Assembly: GCA_963575745.1 (NCBI GenBank) | Contig: CAUYUJ010008581.1 | Coordinates: 12,501 to 39,235 of the forward strand | Reading direction: 5' to 3' | DNA: 26,735 nt | Source of the DNA: Prorocentrum cordatum | Lineage: Eukaryota > Sar > Dinophyceae > Prorocentrales > Prorocentraceae | Part shown: in pieces, positions 7,137-17,212 of the stretch | Layout of the letters: every line of letters begins with the position of its first letter | Numbering within the stretch: position 1 is the stretch's first letter | Program-made: the position numbers and the translations under genes | The notes under the pieces: model-generated | Databases searched by the model: none | What the model was told of the DNA's origin: nothing | Seen by the model: the letters and a program-made list of their open reading frames with translations, nothing else

Positions 7137-8093
7137 TTAGTCGGAGTCGTCCGAGACCTGCCCTGGAACCAAAGGCGGGGGGCCCCTGGCCCCTGTATGG
7201 GCCAGGGAGGCCCTCGCTCCGCGGGGGGAGGTGGCGCCGACGGCCTGGGGCCCGAAAAGAAACCTCGACGCCTCCTCCTCCACTTCGAAGTCGCTCGCGC
7301 GGGACGGCGCGGCGACGGCAGGACGGACAGACTCAACAGAATCAGCTGCGGGCTGCGCAGCTGCTGAACGATCCCGATCCCCGCCCAACTCCCCACCCAG
7401 GTCCCTCCACCACTGGGCAGCTCCGTGGAGGACTCTCCATGGGCGGGAAAGACGGGTGCCTTTGGGCCAAGGCAAAGTGCCTCGGCGAAAACAGCGAACC
7501 TGAGCTTTCTTGATCTTAGGGCAGGGTCCAAGGAGGTGCTTGGGAGTGCGGGCGCAGTACGACCCGCACCTCGAGCAGCACAGGACAGGAATGCCTGAAG
7601 AAACAACCTTGCACGCCCACATCCTGTGTTCTGGAGTGGGAAGGTTGCATCCCCTCACCAGGGCCCCAAAAGTGGGAGGGAGGGCAGCACGCCGATTCGT
7701 GCGCGAAGGGGGAGACCTGAAGCTCTTAGCGCACGAGAAGCACTGCCACAATCGGCCATTCCACAAAACGTTGTGCTGCCTATGGTTTCGGGGGGGTGGC
7801 CTTAAACTCTTCGATTCTCGTTCCAGGGTGCCGTGCATTTCCCTAGCTGAAGGCCAGAGTTCTAAAATCGACACCGCAGCTTTAAACACAGCAAACCAAC
7901 CGTCTAGGGATTCTTTACAGGCCTCGGCGTCCTGGGGGGAGGCATATTCGCGGGCGGCCTCACGACACATGACATCGGCCCAGGCATTCCCTATTACTCG
8001 TAGTTGATCTGCCCATTCTCGATCTCCTCGCTGGAGAGTCTGGTGTGCCTTGACTTTATGTATGGTAAACTGCTTATCCAATCTCTGAATGGC
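7137..8093 (-). pseudogene. LINE ORF2, end of RNase H and Cys-rich C-terminus
   Basis: This is the same frame as the preceding RNase H part, after the TGA. It supplies KVKAHQTL and GNAWADVM, the last RNase H block with its final Asp. Further on are WQCFSCAKSF and VLCCSRCGSYCARTPKHLLGPC, two Cys-pair clusters suggesting a zinc-binding C-terminal module. The frame ends 50-70 nt before the tail. The module's role is unknown; nucleic-acid binding is a reasonable guess. Confidence 0.8.
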
Positions 8094-8096
8094 TCG

Positions 8097-9265
8097 TCAG
8101 TGGCCTGCCTGTTGGGAGGTGCCGTCCAGGGATCTGAACGAAAAAGCACATCCCGTGAGCAGGGCCTGGCAGTCTGCAAAAATAACTGCCTCTTCATCGA
8201 ATCTTGCAGGATCCTGCCACAGGTGGCGTAGTCCTTGGAGGAGCCCATGATGTTCTGCCCAGGCCGCGTTTTGAGGGTACTTCCTGGGAAGGGGACCTCG
8301 GACCGCACGTTTCAGGTCGCCTCCAGCTGTGATTTCAACTGCCGTCCAGCCCGCTCGGGCCAGAAGGGGGTTCGTGGGTTCCAGACAACTGCCATCGATG
8401 AAGATCTCGGTGGGGCACGTGAAATCGAACTCGTCAATTTCGCCGACCCTGTCGCAATACTCAACTATATCGTCATCAGGAGGAAATGTCTTGATTTCGG
8501 GCACGGGGATCCACAGCTGGGTGTAAAGGGGGTCCTTACCCGCAGAACTTCGGGCCGCATCAACAATGACAGGGTCGACATTTCCTCTTGCTGAGTCCCC
8601 ATGGGGACAGTGCCATAGCCTATGGAAGACAGTGTCGCACAGGCCGCAGTACGGGCAGGTCGGCCCCACCTTGAAACATCGCTTCCAAAGAAGATGGCTG
8701 GTGGGAGTTGTGCTGCATATTAAATCTCTCAAGCGCCTCTTTGAATCGTAGCACCACTTGCTGCTGTTCCAGACCTTGCTGAAAGGGAAACCCCACAAAC
8801 CTCGATTTCTCATCTCGTTGGCCCCGGGGTGGATGTCATCGTCGGGGACCTCGGATTCACATAGTTTTTTGCACACCGAGCTTTCCAAAAACTTCTGCCT
8901 GAGGTCTGCCGTGAACAGCTTCTGTATGAGAGCTGGTGGGGACTCCGTGATCTTGAGCTCGAGCTCATTGCTGGTCTTGACCGTCGTGGGGCCTTTGAAA
9001 TACCAGCCTGCCTGCTCCGTCCAGAAAAAGGGAGTCCGCGAGAGGGCTCCTAACCTTGCAGGCCCAACTCTTACCCCGAGGTACTTGATCAAAGAACCTC
9101 TGGGAGAACTCGTAGCCCTGGCGAAGCTCCTTCGGGCTGAGAGCATCTGGCGCCTTAATCTGGCTGTCTGTGGTCATCCACCACTCCCTGCAATACCGCT
9201 TGAAGGTCGCACTGGCGTGGGAGATGGGGTCGGACTCTGGCTTCATGAGCCAACAAATGTTGATG
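8097..9265 (-). pseudogene. LINE ORF2, thumb, CCHC knuckle and RNase H, frameshifted
   Basis: After the first shift the frame running 9246 to about 9050 carries KRYCREWW and ELRQGYEFSQRFFDQV. A second shift leads into the frame AGWYFKGPTTVKTSNELELK and onward. CPYCGLCDTVFHRLWHC is a C-x2-C-x7-H-x4-C knuckle. RNase H follows with EIFIDGSC (Asp), NAAWAEHHGLL (Glu) and VIFADCQALL (Asp), which remove the RNA strand after cDNA synthesis. A TGA at 8096-8094 stops the frame within RNase H. Confidence 0.85.
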
Positions 9266-11527
9266 TCACAGCCAGGCGACCAAATGCCGAGAAGCCGTGC
9301 AGTCTGAACTCTTAACTTTTTTTATTTCCTGAGGTGAATGTCCTGAGACTTCTTCCCCATAGCATATGGAGGGCTTGACTCCGCAGGTGTATATTTTGAC
9401 CTTTTTGGGCTTGCCTTGTTTGCGATCCCGAAGTCGACAGATTTTGGGGAGACGCTTCATGTTCTCCATCCACCTTGACATCTTTTTCGATCTGCATCCT
9501 TTGGCGGCCCTGATCTTCCCCACGTTATAGTCCACCCCCAGATTGGTAATAGAATTCTTGATGGACCCGGAATATTCCCCTAGAGCCCCAGGAGCTTGCT
9601 TCAAGACCTCGAAGTTGTTAGCCGTGAAGTTAAGCTTCTTCATATGGATAGGGAGCTCGAGGGTATACGTAAACTTATGAAATATCCTAGCTGCAAGATC
9701 CGCCAAGCCATTCAAGCACGTTTCAACAGTACATCCCATCGAGTCGAACGCCAAGTCGTCGATGTGTATCGAGAGAGACGTGCCATCGTTGATCGTCGTG
9801 TCGCGGATCGTCGGAATCATATATCCTTTGACTTCGAAAGTGGCCGTGGAGGAGCCCGCTACAATCCCTCTGGTGGGGTAGAGGGGCTCGCCAACTGCGC
9901 TGTCCATGAGTAGCCTCCGTGGCCACCTGTAAGAATCGAGCGCCGCCTTCAGCGCGAACAAAGGAAAATCACACCTCATGCCCTCGCTGAGCATTGTGTG
10001 ATGGCCGATGTGCTCGTAGCACTGCTTCAAATCTGCCAGGAGGGTAGCTACAAACTTACCTGAATGATCTGCAATGTCGCCTCTCACCGCCGCCCTCCAG
10101 ACGGAATCTGTAGTGTGTCTATGTGGGGCCATGTTGAAATGTTTCGACTTGGCCAAGATTCGTTCCCATTCGCGGCAGTGGTGAGACAGGCTCCTAGAGT
10201 ATATGCGGCTGAAGCTCTTGAAAAACCCGATGGGCCTTCGACCTCCAGTCGCCTTGCGGGATAGTGCAACAATCAACTCTTTCAGCATCGAAGGGCTGCT
10301 TCCTAGAACGTTCATGGTGTTAACGATGCCTTCCATGACCTCAAGGGCTCCTTCTGAGAGCTGGGAGAAGTGCTTGGGGTGGTACCCGTCCACAGCGGTG
10401 GTGAACACCTTGAACTTTGACGAAATCTTCCGTAATTGGTCTCTGGAGGGGCCTGGGGGAATCCAGTAGTTGGTGTCCAGGGGATCCTGCAGCTGAACTC
10501 GGGGCTCGTGAACCCCCCAAGCCTTGCTCCAAATATCATGTTGCTCTTGAAACCGTAGGCCGAAAGCTGAAGAGCGGGCTCCATCAGGATGTTTGACAGT
10601 ATCCTCGTCTCCTCCTCCAGAAACCTTGGTACTGCTATGTCCTCGTTTCGCTCCTCCAGCTAAAGCCTCCTCACACCAATTTTCCCACCTTGCCGTCGCC
10701 TCCTTCCTCTCCTTCTTAACATAACTGTCAAACAATTCGCCAAGAATAGGCACCCAGCACTCGACAGCCTGGACGAAGGTGTCCTGCTTGCCTGGAGTGA
10801 GAGCAAGGGTGCCGAGCTCCGCGCAGAAGTGGTGCCAGAACTCGCAATGGCTCCTCCAAAGGGTCCTGAACGGGCCTCCTCTCGAAGGGAGCTGACGAGT
10901 GTGATTCGCAAGGTCCTGAAACTGCTTGGAAGGCCCTCTCTGAATAAGACTTTTTAACTCCTTGATTCGGCGAAGCATCCACGCAATGCATCTGCTTTCG
11001 CTGGGTAAAGGGTTCCTGGAAGTGAGAAGAAGTTCTGAAAGGCGGACCGTCTCAAACTGCAGAGGCCGACCTCCTTCCAAGCCGATGGCGGTGGGTACTT
11101 GAAACTTGTATTTAAGCTCACCCCAAGTCCTGTCAGTCCAGGCGGGGTAGATGCGATCCAGAGCTGCCTGCAGGATCGCCTTCTCGCCGTCTCCTGCTGG
11201 CACTCTAAAACCTTTTCCTGAAGGGTGGCGAAAATCCTCGAGCAGGGCCTGAATCTCGTCAACCAAATCACCGTAGTCGGGCGGGGGCTTCGAGGGGCCT
11301 GCGGGGACCTCAGCTGGCACCTTCTGGTATTTAACAATCCTTTGAACCAATATGTCCTCGGTAGCGCTGCTCAAGGACATCGTGACTGGCTTGTGCGGCG
11401 GTATCATCGCATCCTCGTCTACTGCTACCCTCTCGAAGCTGAGGGCGAGTTGACGGCACACGATAAAATAATCTATGACGGTCCTGTTGTCCCCGATGAT
11501 GCATGTCGCGGACTCAGGTGCGTAAAT
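9266..11527 (-). pseudogene. LINE ORF2, reverse transcriptase part
   Basis: It continues the endonuclease frame after the TAA. The RT core shows GGRRPIGFFKSFSRI (fingers), ATLLADLKQCYEHIG (motif A, catalytic Asp), TRGIVAGSSTAT (motif B) and LSIHIDDLAFDS (motif C with both Asp retained; His at the usual Tyr/Phe place, then Ile). The RT copies the element's RNA at the nicked target. Upstream of the core is a long helical linker with no recognised domain. The frame ends at 9266 in LVAWL; the protein resumes in another frame (LMKPESDPISHASATF, 9246 onward), marking a frameshift. Confidence 0.85.
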
Positions 11528-12142
11528 TTATCCTAGGTGCTTGCGGGGCCTCATGTGCTCGTGTTGCGTCTCAGGGTTTACGTTGAAATCACCACCCGCG
11601 ACGAAGGGAACTCCAGAGCCCAGGATATGAGACCCCAAGATCTTGGATAGAACCATGTTGGCCCTACCAGGCCCAATAGAGTCCACCCAATAGTTACTGT
11701 ATAAGCTGACAATCCCAAAACTCCGAGTCCTCAGGTAAGCGTGCACTATCCTCCCAGGAGCCAGGACACTACTCGAGACGGAAGATTGCCAAGAGTCTAA
11801 ATGCCTACGAACTAAGATGGCCACCCCCCCCGAATTCCGATTCTCAGAGGTGACCAGGCAGGGATTCCAGTAGCCAGCCCACCCTTGGAGACTGAGAGTG
11901 TTCTGAACTTCTGGAATCTGAGCTACACGGAGCCTATGCTCCTGGAGAAACACAACCTCTGTGGACCTCGGCACGCTGGCAAGAACAAGTTCTGCCGTCT
12001 TCCACGAGGATGTGTTGATGGTGATAAACGTGAAACTGCTACCCACGAGACGGTGGGGCTGCCTTGGCCTTGGGCTCGGCAGCCCCTTCGGCCACTCCTG
12101 CCTCACGGCTGGTGGGCGATCTGGAGCGGGCCTCAGGGCCAT
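11528..12142 (-). pseudogene. LINE ORF2, endonuclease part (APE-like EEP domain)
   Basis: The frame overlaps the end of ORF1 by about 100 nt; the ATG at 12142 is a possible start. The domain begins FTFITINTSSW and contains VVFLQEHRL, GGVAILVRRHL and VAGGDFNVNPE. These match the Asn, Gln-Glu and GDFN catalytic blocks of the apurinic-endonuclease family used by LINEs to nick target DNA. A TAA at 11530-11528 interrupts it. The same frame continues beyond the stop with ESATCIIGDNRTVIDYFIV, the normal last strand of the EEP fold, so the stop is a lesion within one ORF2 rather than a natural end. Confidence 0.85.
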
Positions 12143-13223
12143 CTCCGCCTCGCTCGCCTGCTGCGCGGCGTCGCTGCGGCGGAGCCTTGGCCGCTGGGGC
12201 GGCCTTGGCCGCCGACTCGGCCGCGCCGTCTCCTGCAAGCCCGCCTCCAGGTGGGGTTCCTAGCGCTGCCTTGCTCGCTGGGCTCGAGGATGCAGCGCGG
12301 CTCGCCGCCTCTGGCTGAGGCTGGAGTATTAGAGTGAGCCTCTGGAAGATGTTCCCCAGCTCGGTCTGGTTGTCGTTGGCCATGGCGCTGACCTTCCGCT
12401 CAACCGCTGCCAACAGTTCGACTGCAGGAGCATCATCAAGATTGTGGGCCAAGCCTGGCACCTGCTCGGCTTCCGCTGAATCTGCGGTTGCCTCAGCCTT
12501 CTTCGCCTCCTCGATCTTGATGCGGGTCTCCTCGATGGCTGCTTGCTCTTGTTGAACAAGCTTTTCCTGCTGCTCGAGGTGTTGACGGGCATTGACCACT
12601 CGGAGCTGGTATACTCGGAGCTGTTCTTCATGTCGTTCGAGCTGCTTCTGATGCTTAATGCGTTTGTCTGAGGCCTGCTGCAGCTGGGCGCTGATGGGCT
12701 TAGTAGCCGCGCGCGCCTCGCGCATGGACTGCAAGGACCCTGCCAGGGCCTGCTGAGCTGGCTGTCCGACTGAACCCAACTTACGCATGATGTCCAAGGC
12801 CTGCTGGCAGATCTGGATCTGCTGGCCCGTGATGGGCGGGGCAGGAGCGGCGCCTGGGCCGCCTTCGGCCTGCGCTGCTCCAGCTCCCCCTTCGGCCCCT
12901 GCGCCTCCTGGGCGGGGGGGGCCCCCAGGGGCCTGCGGGAGGCCAGGGGGGCTGTCGGCGCCTGCCAACGCCCCGCCGCTGCCGCCTCCACCGCCGTGCT
13001 GGGCTCCATCAGGCTGGACTCCTCCGCGCAGGCGACGTCCTTTGGCTCCCTTGGACTTGGGCTTCTCCCCGTCCGTCTCCTGGGTCTTCTTGCCAGAGTA
13101 GTGCTCGCCGCAACGCCAGCACCAAGACAGATTCCATGAGACAGAGGCGACACAGCACTTGCAGGACCAGCTGTGCGCCTTGGGGGAGGAGCTCCGCCCG
13201 GACCAGGGAGTGCGCCAGGACAT
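12039..13223 (-). CDS. LINE ORF1: zinc-finger, coiled-coil nucleic-acid-binding protein
   Basis: The chosen ATG at 13223 opens MSWRTPWSGRSSS and gives 394 residues. It follows the SL relics by about 90 nt, as expected of a 5' UTR. Residues 21-38 hold SCKCC...WNLSWCWRCG, a C-x-C-C...C-x2-C zinc-binding pattern. A Gly/Ala/Pro-rich region follows, then a long Gln/Glu/Lys-rich coiled coil (about residues 185-265, KHQKQLERHEEQL... EQQEKLVQQEQAAIEE), and a basic Ala/Pro-rich tail. In LINEs, ORF1 proteins trimerise by coiled coils and coat the RNA. That role is inferred here. The stop lies inside the start region of the endonuclease frame (+1 relative), so ORF2 expression may need frameshifting or reinitiation. 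Confidence 0.75.
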   Translation of the reverse strand: MSWRTPWSGRSSSPKAHSWSCKCCVASVSWNLSWCWRCGEHYSGKKTQETDGEKPKSKGAKGRRLRGGVQPDGAQHGGGGGSGGALAGADSPPGLPQAPGGPPRPGGAGAEGGAGAAQAEGGPGAAPAPPITGQQIQICQQALDIMRKLGSVGQPAQQALAGSLQSMREARAATKPISAQLQQASDKRIKHQKQLERHEEQLRVYQLRVVNARQHLEQQEKLVQQEQAAIEETRIKIEEAKKAEATADSAEAEQVPGLAHNLDDAPAVELLAAVERKVSAMANDNQTELGNIFQRLTLILQPQPEAASRAASSSPASKAALGTPPGGGLAGDGAAESAAKAAPAAKAPPQRRRAAGERGGDGPEARSRSPTSREAGVAEGAAEPKAKAAPPSRG

Positions 13224-13314
13224 TGCACAGAGAATCTGAGAGGGAATGAAATCGTGACGGTTCGCGCCTGCCGTCAGCAGGTCAGAAAATTGGGCCCCAG
13301 GTTGCGCCAACCAC

Positions 13315-13329
13315 CTTGAGCCAGAACGG
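13315..13329 (-). other. Spliced-leader relic, 15-nt truncated type
   Basis: On the minus strand it reads CCGTTCTGGCTCAAG, two changes from the last 15 nt of the SL (CCATTTTGGCTCAAG). It directly follows the full-type relic. This is the length expected when a new SL is trans-spliced to the AG inside an older SL (CCGTAG|CC). Confidence 0.85.
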
Positions 13330-13349
13330 CTTGAGCCAAGGGCTACGGA
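13330..13349 (-). other. Spliced-leader relic, full-type
   Basis: On the minus strand it reads TCCGTAGCCCTTGGCTCAAG. Against the 22-nt dinoflagellate SL (D-CCGTAGCC, then ATTTTGGCTCAAG) it lacks two bases and has one change in the central A/T block. It stands at the extreme 5' end of the LINE, just inside the target-site duplication. Confidence 0.85.
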
Positions 13350-13350
13350 C

Positions 13351-13361
13351 TCAAGCAACAC
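13351..13361. repeat. Target-site duplication, 5' side of LINE
   Basis: TCAAGCAACAC, identical to 7057-7067. The next base outward differs, so the duplication is 11 bp. Confidence 0.85.
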
Positions 13362-14303
13362 GTAGCACTTCGGAGGTCCACTCCGCACGCGGCCTCCTGC
13401 CAACTATCTTTACATACCTGCCTGAAGCTGGCTGGAAGAATCCAGGGCAGAAAGCAGCCTCTCTTAAGGGGCTCCCTTCTGGTGACCTGGCGGCGTTCCC
13501 TAGCAGGAAAAGCTGTTGTCGACCCAATGCTTCTGATAAGAGGGATTGCCCTGTCGTGCGTAACACGATTGCGTTGCTCACTCTTGAAATATAACCAGGC
13601 GATATCCCCAAGATCGCGCGGAGGCACCGGCAATGAAAATACAAACGCCTCTGTCCAACAATACTTGACAACAAAATTGATACATAATCCAATCTTCAAT
13701 GTGCTAGGAATCACCGCCTCGTACACCTCGATGTTTCGACGCTGGCCAAGATTTGAGCGCCGCCGAATCTTTGAGAACGTATCGAAATCGGCACCACCTG
13801 CGTAAAGACGGCGAGAATGATCTTTGCTCGCGCGCCCTGCTCCAGAAATTGAACATCCCAAACAAATCATGTCCTCTCGTGACAGTCTGATATTACGTTG
13901 GGTGTCTTGAATATTGCGTTCGCATCTGATTTTGAGAAGTTTCGACTTGTCTGGGTGCAGCTCCACACCGTAACATGCTCCAGCATTTTCGGCAGCTGCA
14001 AACCATTGTTCCACGCCCTCCCTGGTCCTTCCCAATATCAGCGTGTCGCCCGCGTGCAGCAAGACTGACAACGATCTACGTTCCCATAGTTGGCGGTGCT
14101 CTTCGGAAAACTGCGCAGCGGCGTTTTCGATGATGACTGCCCTTGTCATGACCAACAGGAGCGGTGACAAGGGGAATCAATGCGACATCCCTGACAACTG
14201 GAGCCTCGAAGACGAAGTCACACCTCAAAAGGCCAGTATGTGTATCATGCGCTTGTGACTTCAACCACGTGCTCTGGCAAGCCGAAACGCCGCAACCCTC
14301 GTA

Positions 14304-14491
14304 GCACAGCGAATGGGTTGATGGAGTCGAGCTCCTATTTCCAATCCAGGGCGAATGCGAACGTATTGCCTCTCGATGTTCCGAGCTCCAGATTGCAGCA
14401 CAGCGAATGGGTTGATGGAGTCGAGCTCCTATTTCCAATCCAGGGCGAATGCAAACGTATTGCCTCTCGATGTTCCAAGCTCCAGATTGAG
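14304..14491. repeat. 94-bp tandem duplication in the RT pseudogene
   Basis: The unit starting GCACAGCGAATGGGTTGATG at 14304 recurs at 14398 with two visible differences over the unit. 94 is not a multiple of 3, so it breaks the frame. Confidence 0.9.
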
Positions 14492-14756
14492 TCGCCTGCG
14501 GAGTGACAAAAAAACAGCTTCCTGTGTCCCGTGCTTGGATCCGAAGCCACCTTGAGACCCCGTCAGCCTGGCCTCCGCCCCTGCCGCCACCAGGCGCCGG
14601 TGCAATCATGGCGCAAAGACTTCGTATATCCAATGGCGAGCAGGCTGGTTGGCCGGTGATTTGCGCTGCCATCTGCCCTCTTTTTTTCTCATGCAGAGTT
14701 GCCACCCTCGCTTTGTGCCAGTCTTGCGGTGCTCTCCGGCCTTGCCAGCGGTGAAG

Positions 14757-14945
14757 GAGAAGAAGAGGAGGAGGAGGAGGAGGAGAAGGCGGTGGCCTTG
14801 AGGAGGAAGGGAGGAGGCGGTGAAGGAGAGGAGGCGGTGAAGGAGAGAGCGAGGAGGAGCAGGAATGAGAGGATGAGAAGGGGAAGAGGAGGAGAAGAGG
14901 AGGAGGAGGAGAAAGAGGAGGAAGAGGAGGAGAAGAGAGAGGAGG
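14757..14945. repeat. (GGA)n/(GAG)n-rich tract
   Basis: GGA and GAG triplets with short interruptions, directly upstream of the RT pseudogene. Ser/Pro/Leu ORFs over it are artefacts. Confidence 0.9.
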
Positions 14946-16113
14946 TGCAAGGAAGGGCAAACCCTCGCACCAAGATGGCCACGGGGCGAGCCAGTGGGTC
15001 TCGAACGATCGCCCAGGCCAGCGACACAACGCCCCTGTGTTCGTGGGGGGTCTTCCTGGTCGCGGGCATCCATCGCGGCGTCGAGAGGGATGGCGTCGTC
15101 GGGGTGCTCGTCGGGGGGGTCGTCGCCTCTGCTCGCCATGCTCGGAGGATGGGAGGGTGAGAGGAGGTAGGGCGAGAGGCAGGGTGGGACGGGTGAAGAC
15201 AGGGACGGTGGGTGCGGAGGGAAAGAGAAAGAGAGAGAGAGAGAGGGAGAGAGAACAGCCAATGGACGAGCGTGTTGTTGGCATGCTACCTGGTGCAGTC
15301 TGTGCGTGCGTGGACACGTGCTTCGGCGCTTTCGGCGAGGAAGAGCCCTGGGCGTTGCAATCGCCATCCGACCCTCCAAATGCGAGAGATGTCGTACGAC
15401 CGGCCGGGAATATCCCCCAGGCCTCCGCTCCACATCATCTGGGGCAAGCCCCCAAAGTCTCAAAGCACTCCCGCAGCGAGATCACACCAATCTCGAAATT
15501 CCGTTAAGATGACATCTCGCGAAGTGGCATTCAGGGGCCGTGTCCAGCCAACAATTTGCACAAGCTGCTTCGTTTCAAGGAGTGGCGAGAAGGGGGGGCT
15601 TCAGGAAACACGAAGCAAAAGCAAACGATGTGAACATCTGACTCCACAGCCTTGTAACCACCCACACAAGGAAGAAGGAGGGAGAGAAAGGGATGACGAA
15701 AGAGGGGCCGACCTAAATTCGCCCAGTCTTCCCATGTCCACTTCCACGGCCCGTCCTGACTAGATGTTCGAGCCGCGTCCAGCCACGGCCACGAGAACCT
15801 CCAGAAACGCCACAAAAAAAATTCGACCGAGGACATCGACGCCGACGCCGAGGGAGGCGGAGGAGGAAGAGGAGGAGGCAGGCTGGGAGGGAGGGGGGAT
15901 GGAGGAGGAGGAGAGAGGGAAGGCGGGGTGGCAGGGAGGAGAGGAGGGTGGGCAGGGAGGAGGAGGGAAGGCAGACGACGGCGACTATACGACAGGGACG
16001 GCGGCGACGACGACAGCGGGGGCGGCGATGGCGACGGCGACGGCGGCTGGCGTGGGCGGGGGCCTTCCTGCCAGGCTCTCTGGCCGCGTCCCGGGGGCGA
16101 AAGAAAACTTAGC
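14946..16113. other. Unassigned intergenic sequence
   Basis: It contains a short (GA)n run at about 15228-15262 and a GGA/CGG-rich stretch at about 15855-16060. ORFs exist on both strands but none shows a recognised domain or consistent splice structure. Confidence 0.5.
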
Positions 16114-16165
16114 ATTTTCTTAGGGTGGAGGGCTCAGGGTGAACTCCATATGGGCTTTTTCGAAA
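16114..16165 (+). repeat. Left arm of a long-range inverted repeat
   Basis: GGGTGGAGGGCTCAGGGTGAA and TTTTTCGAAAATC match, on the opposite strand, the sequence at 17213-17268 (GGGTGGAGGGCAAAGGGTGAA, then TTTCGATGGATTTTCGA). The arms enclose about 1.05 kb that holds the 13-bp minisatellite. Confidence 0.55.
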
Positions 16166-16384
16166 ATCAGTCCGTCTTGTGATTCACCTCTTGCAGATTC
16201 AAGCACCAGCCCCGCGACTCATGCCTGAACCTCCCAGCCCCCTGGCCGGATTGCTTTTCTTCTTGCCGCGGGGGGTCAACCTTCGCGGCGACCGGTTAAA
16301 CCCGGGACACCTGGCGGCGCATGGATTTCTTTCCTCCTTCCGCGCGCGGATTGCCATCGGAACCCCTGAACTCCTCCGACTACC

Positions 16385-16940
16385 GTACAACTAGTACTTG
16401 AGTACGACTGGTACTATCATGTACTTGCGCGTAGTTGCTCCAGGAGAGCACGTTGTCCTGCCGTGCAAGTACTCGAGTGCAACTGGTATCATATCACAAC
16501 TGGTAGAACTGTGTGCCCTCGTACAACTCCCGAGTACAAATCCCGAGAATTAGTACAACTCCTTGGTACAACTCCCTGGTACAATTCCCTGATACAATTC
16601 TCTAGCACAAATAGTACCAATACAACTCTCTGATGCAATTCCCGAATGCTAGTGCAACTCGCTAGTACAAGTCCCTAGTACAACTCCCAGGTACAACTCC
16701 CTAGTAATAATACAATTTATAGTACAGCTCCGTAGTGCAATCTAGTGGTAGGATGTATATAGTACAACTCCCTAGTGCATCTCCCTAGTACAACTCCCCA
16801 GTGCAACTCCCTAGTGCAATTCCACTAGTGCAATTCTCTGTGCAACTCCCTAGTACTAGTCCAACTCCCTAATACAACTCCCAGTAGGACTCCCTGGTAC
16901 AACTCCGTATTACTAGCACAACTCCCTCGTGCAATCACTA
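16385..16940. repeat. Degenerate 13-bp minisatellite
   Basis: Dozens of drifting copies of CTAGTACAACTCC/C (variants AGTGCAACTCCCT, GGTACAATTCCCT, AATACAACTCCC). The period is near 13 with indels. No ORF. AT content is higher than the surroundings. Confidence 0.85.
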
Positions 16941-17212
16941 TTAGAAAATTGCTGCATTGCACCTACTATCTGGGCTCTCACGCTTTTCCTCCTCTGGTTG
17001 CGATGGGGTGGGTAGGACCCCTCGCGCGGGCACCCCCGCGGCTGAGAATTCAAGGCGGGGGTAACCCCCGTGCTCGAACCCCTCGCCAGGAATCTTTCCT
17101 CCGCGGAAGCCGGACCCCCTGGGTTCCTGGGCGCGCCCCAGAAGTTCTTTCCTTCCGGCTGGGCCCCCATGGGTCCTTCGTTGGAGTCGAGGGGCTGATA
17201 TTCAAGCCTCGA

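Larger units (their letters stand above)
7068..13350 (-). mobile_element. Full-length LINE-type retrotransposon with spliced-leader relics
   Basis: The boundaries are set by an 11-bp direct repeat, TCAAGCAACAC at 7057-7067 and 13351-13361. The 3' end (plus-strand left) is an (ATTC)4AT tail at 7068-7085. The 5' end carries two SL relics at 13315-13349, preceded by one extra G in minus orientation at 13350, as a cap-derived G would give. Order on the minus strand: 5' UTR, ORF1 (zinc finger plus coiled coil), then APE-like endonuclease, RT, CCHC, RNase H, Cys-rich C-terminus, short 3' UTR, tail. Two in-frame stops (11530-11528 and 8096-8094) and at least two frameshifts (about 9250 and 9050-9130) make this copy non-autonomous. 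It is inserted into an older RT pseudogene. Confidence 0.9.
13351..14745 (-). pseudogene. Decayed reverse transcriptase fragment of a second LINE family
   Basis: RT landmarks follow in order on the minus strand: PQDWHKARVATLHEKK, NHRPTSLLAIGY, GFGSKHGTQEAVF, FALDWK then a stop and ELDSI (motif A region), PLSPLLLVMT (motif B), LLHAGDTLILG in the place of YADD (first catalytic Asp lost), and GVELHPDKSKLL (motif D). There are several stops and frameshifts, plus a 94-bp tandem duplication across motif A. No endonuclease was found upstream, where a GGA tract begins. It differs in sequence type from the nearby intact LINE RT and was the landing site of that LINE. Confidence 0.8.

Noticed and set aside
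5445-7513. Long plus-strand frames (469 and 530 codons)
   Set aside because: They run mostly through CTC/GGA/GAT triplet tracts that stay open in all frames. No domain is seen, and they oppose the exons supported on the minus strand.
12329-13228. A 299-codon frame overlapping LINE ORF1
   Set aside because: It is a shadow of ORF1, whose frame has the zinc-finger and coiled-coil logic and the ATG nearest the SL relics.
16385-16940. CRISPR-like array
   Set aside because: The units are short, drifting and contiguous, without constant repeats and unique spacers. This is a minisatellite.
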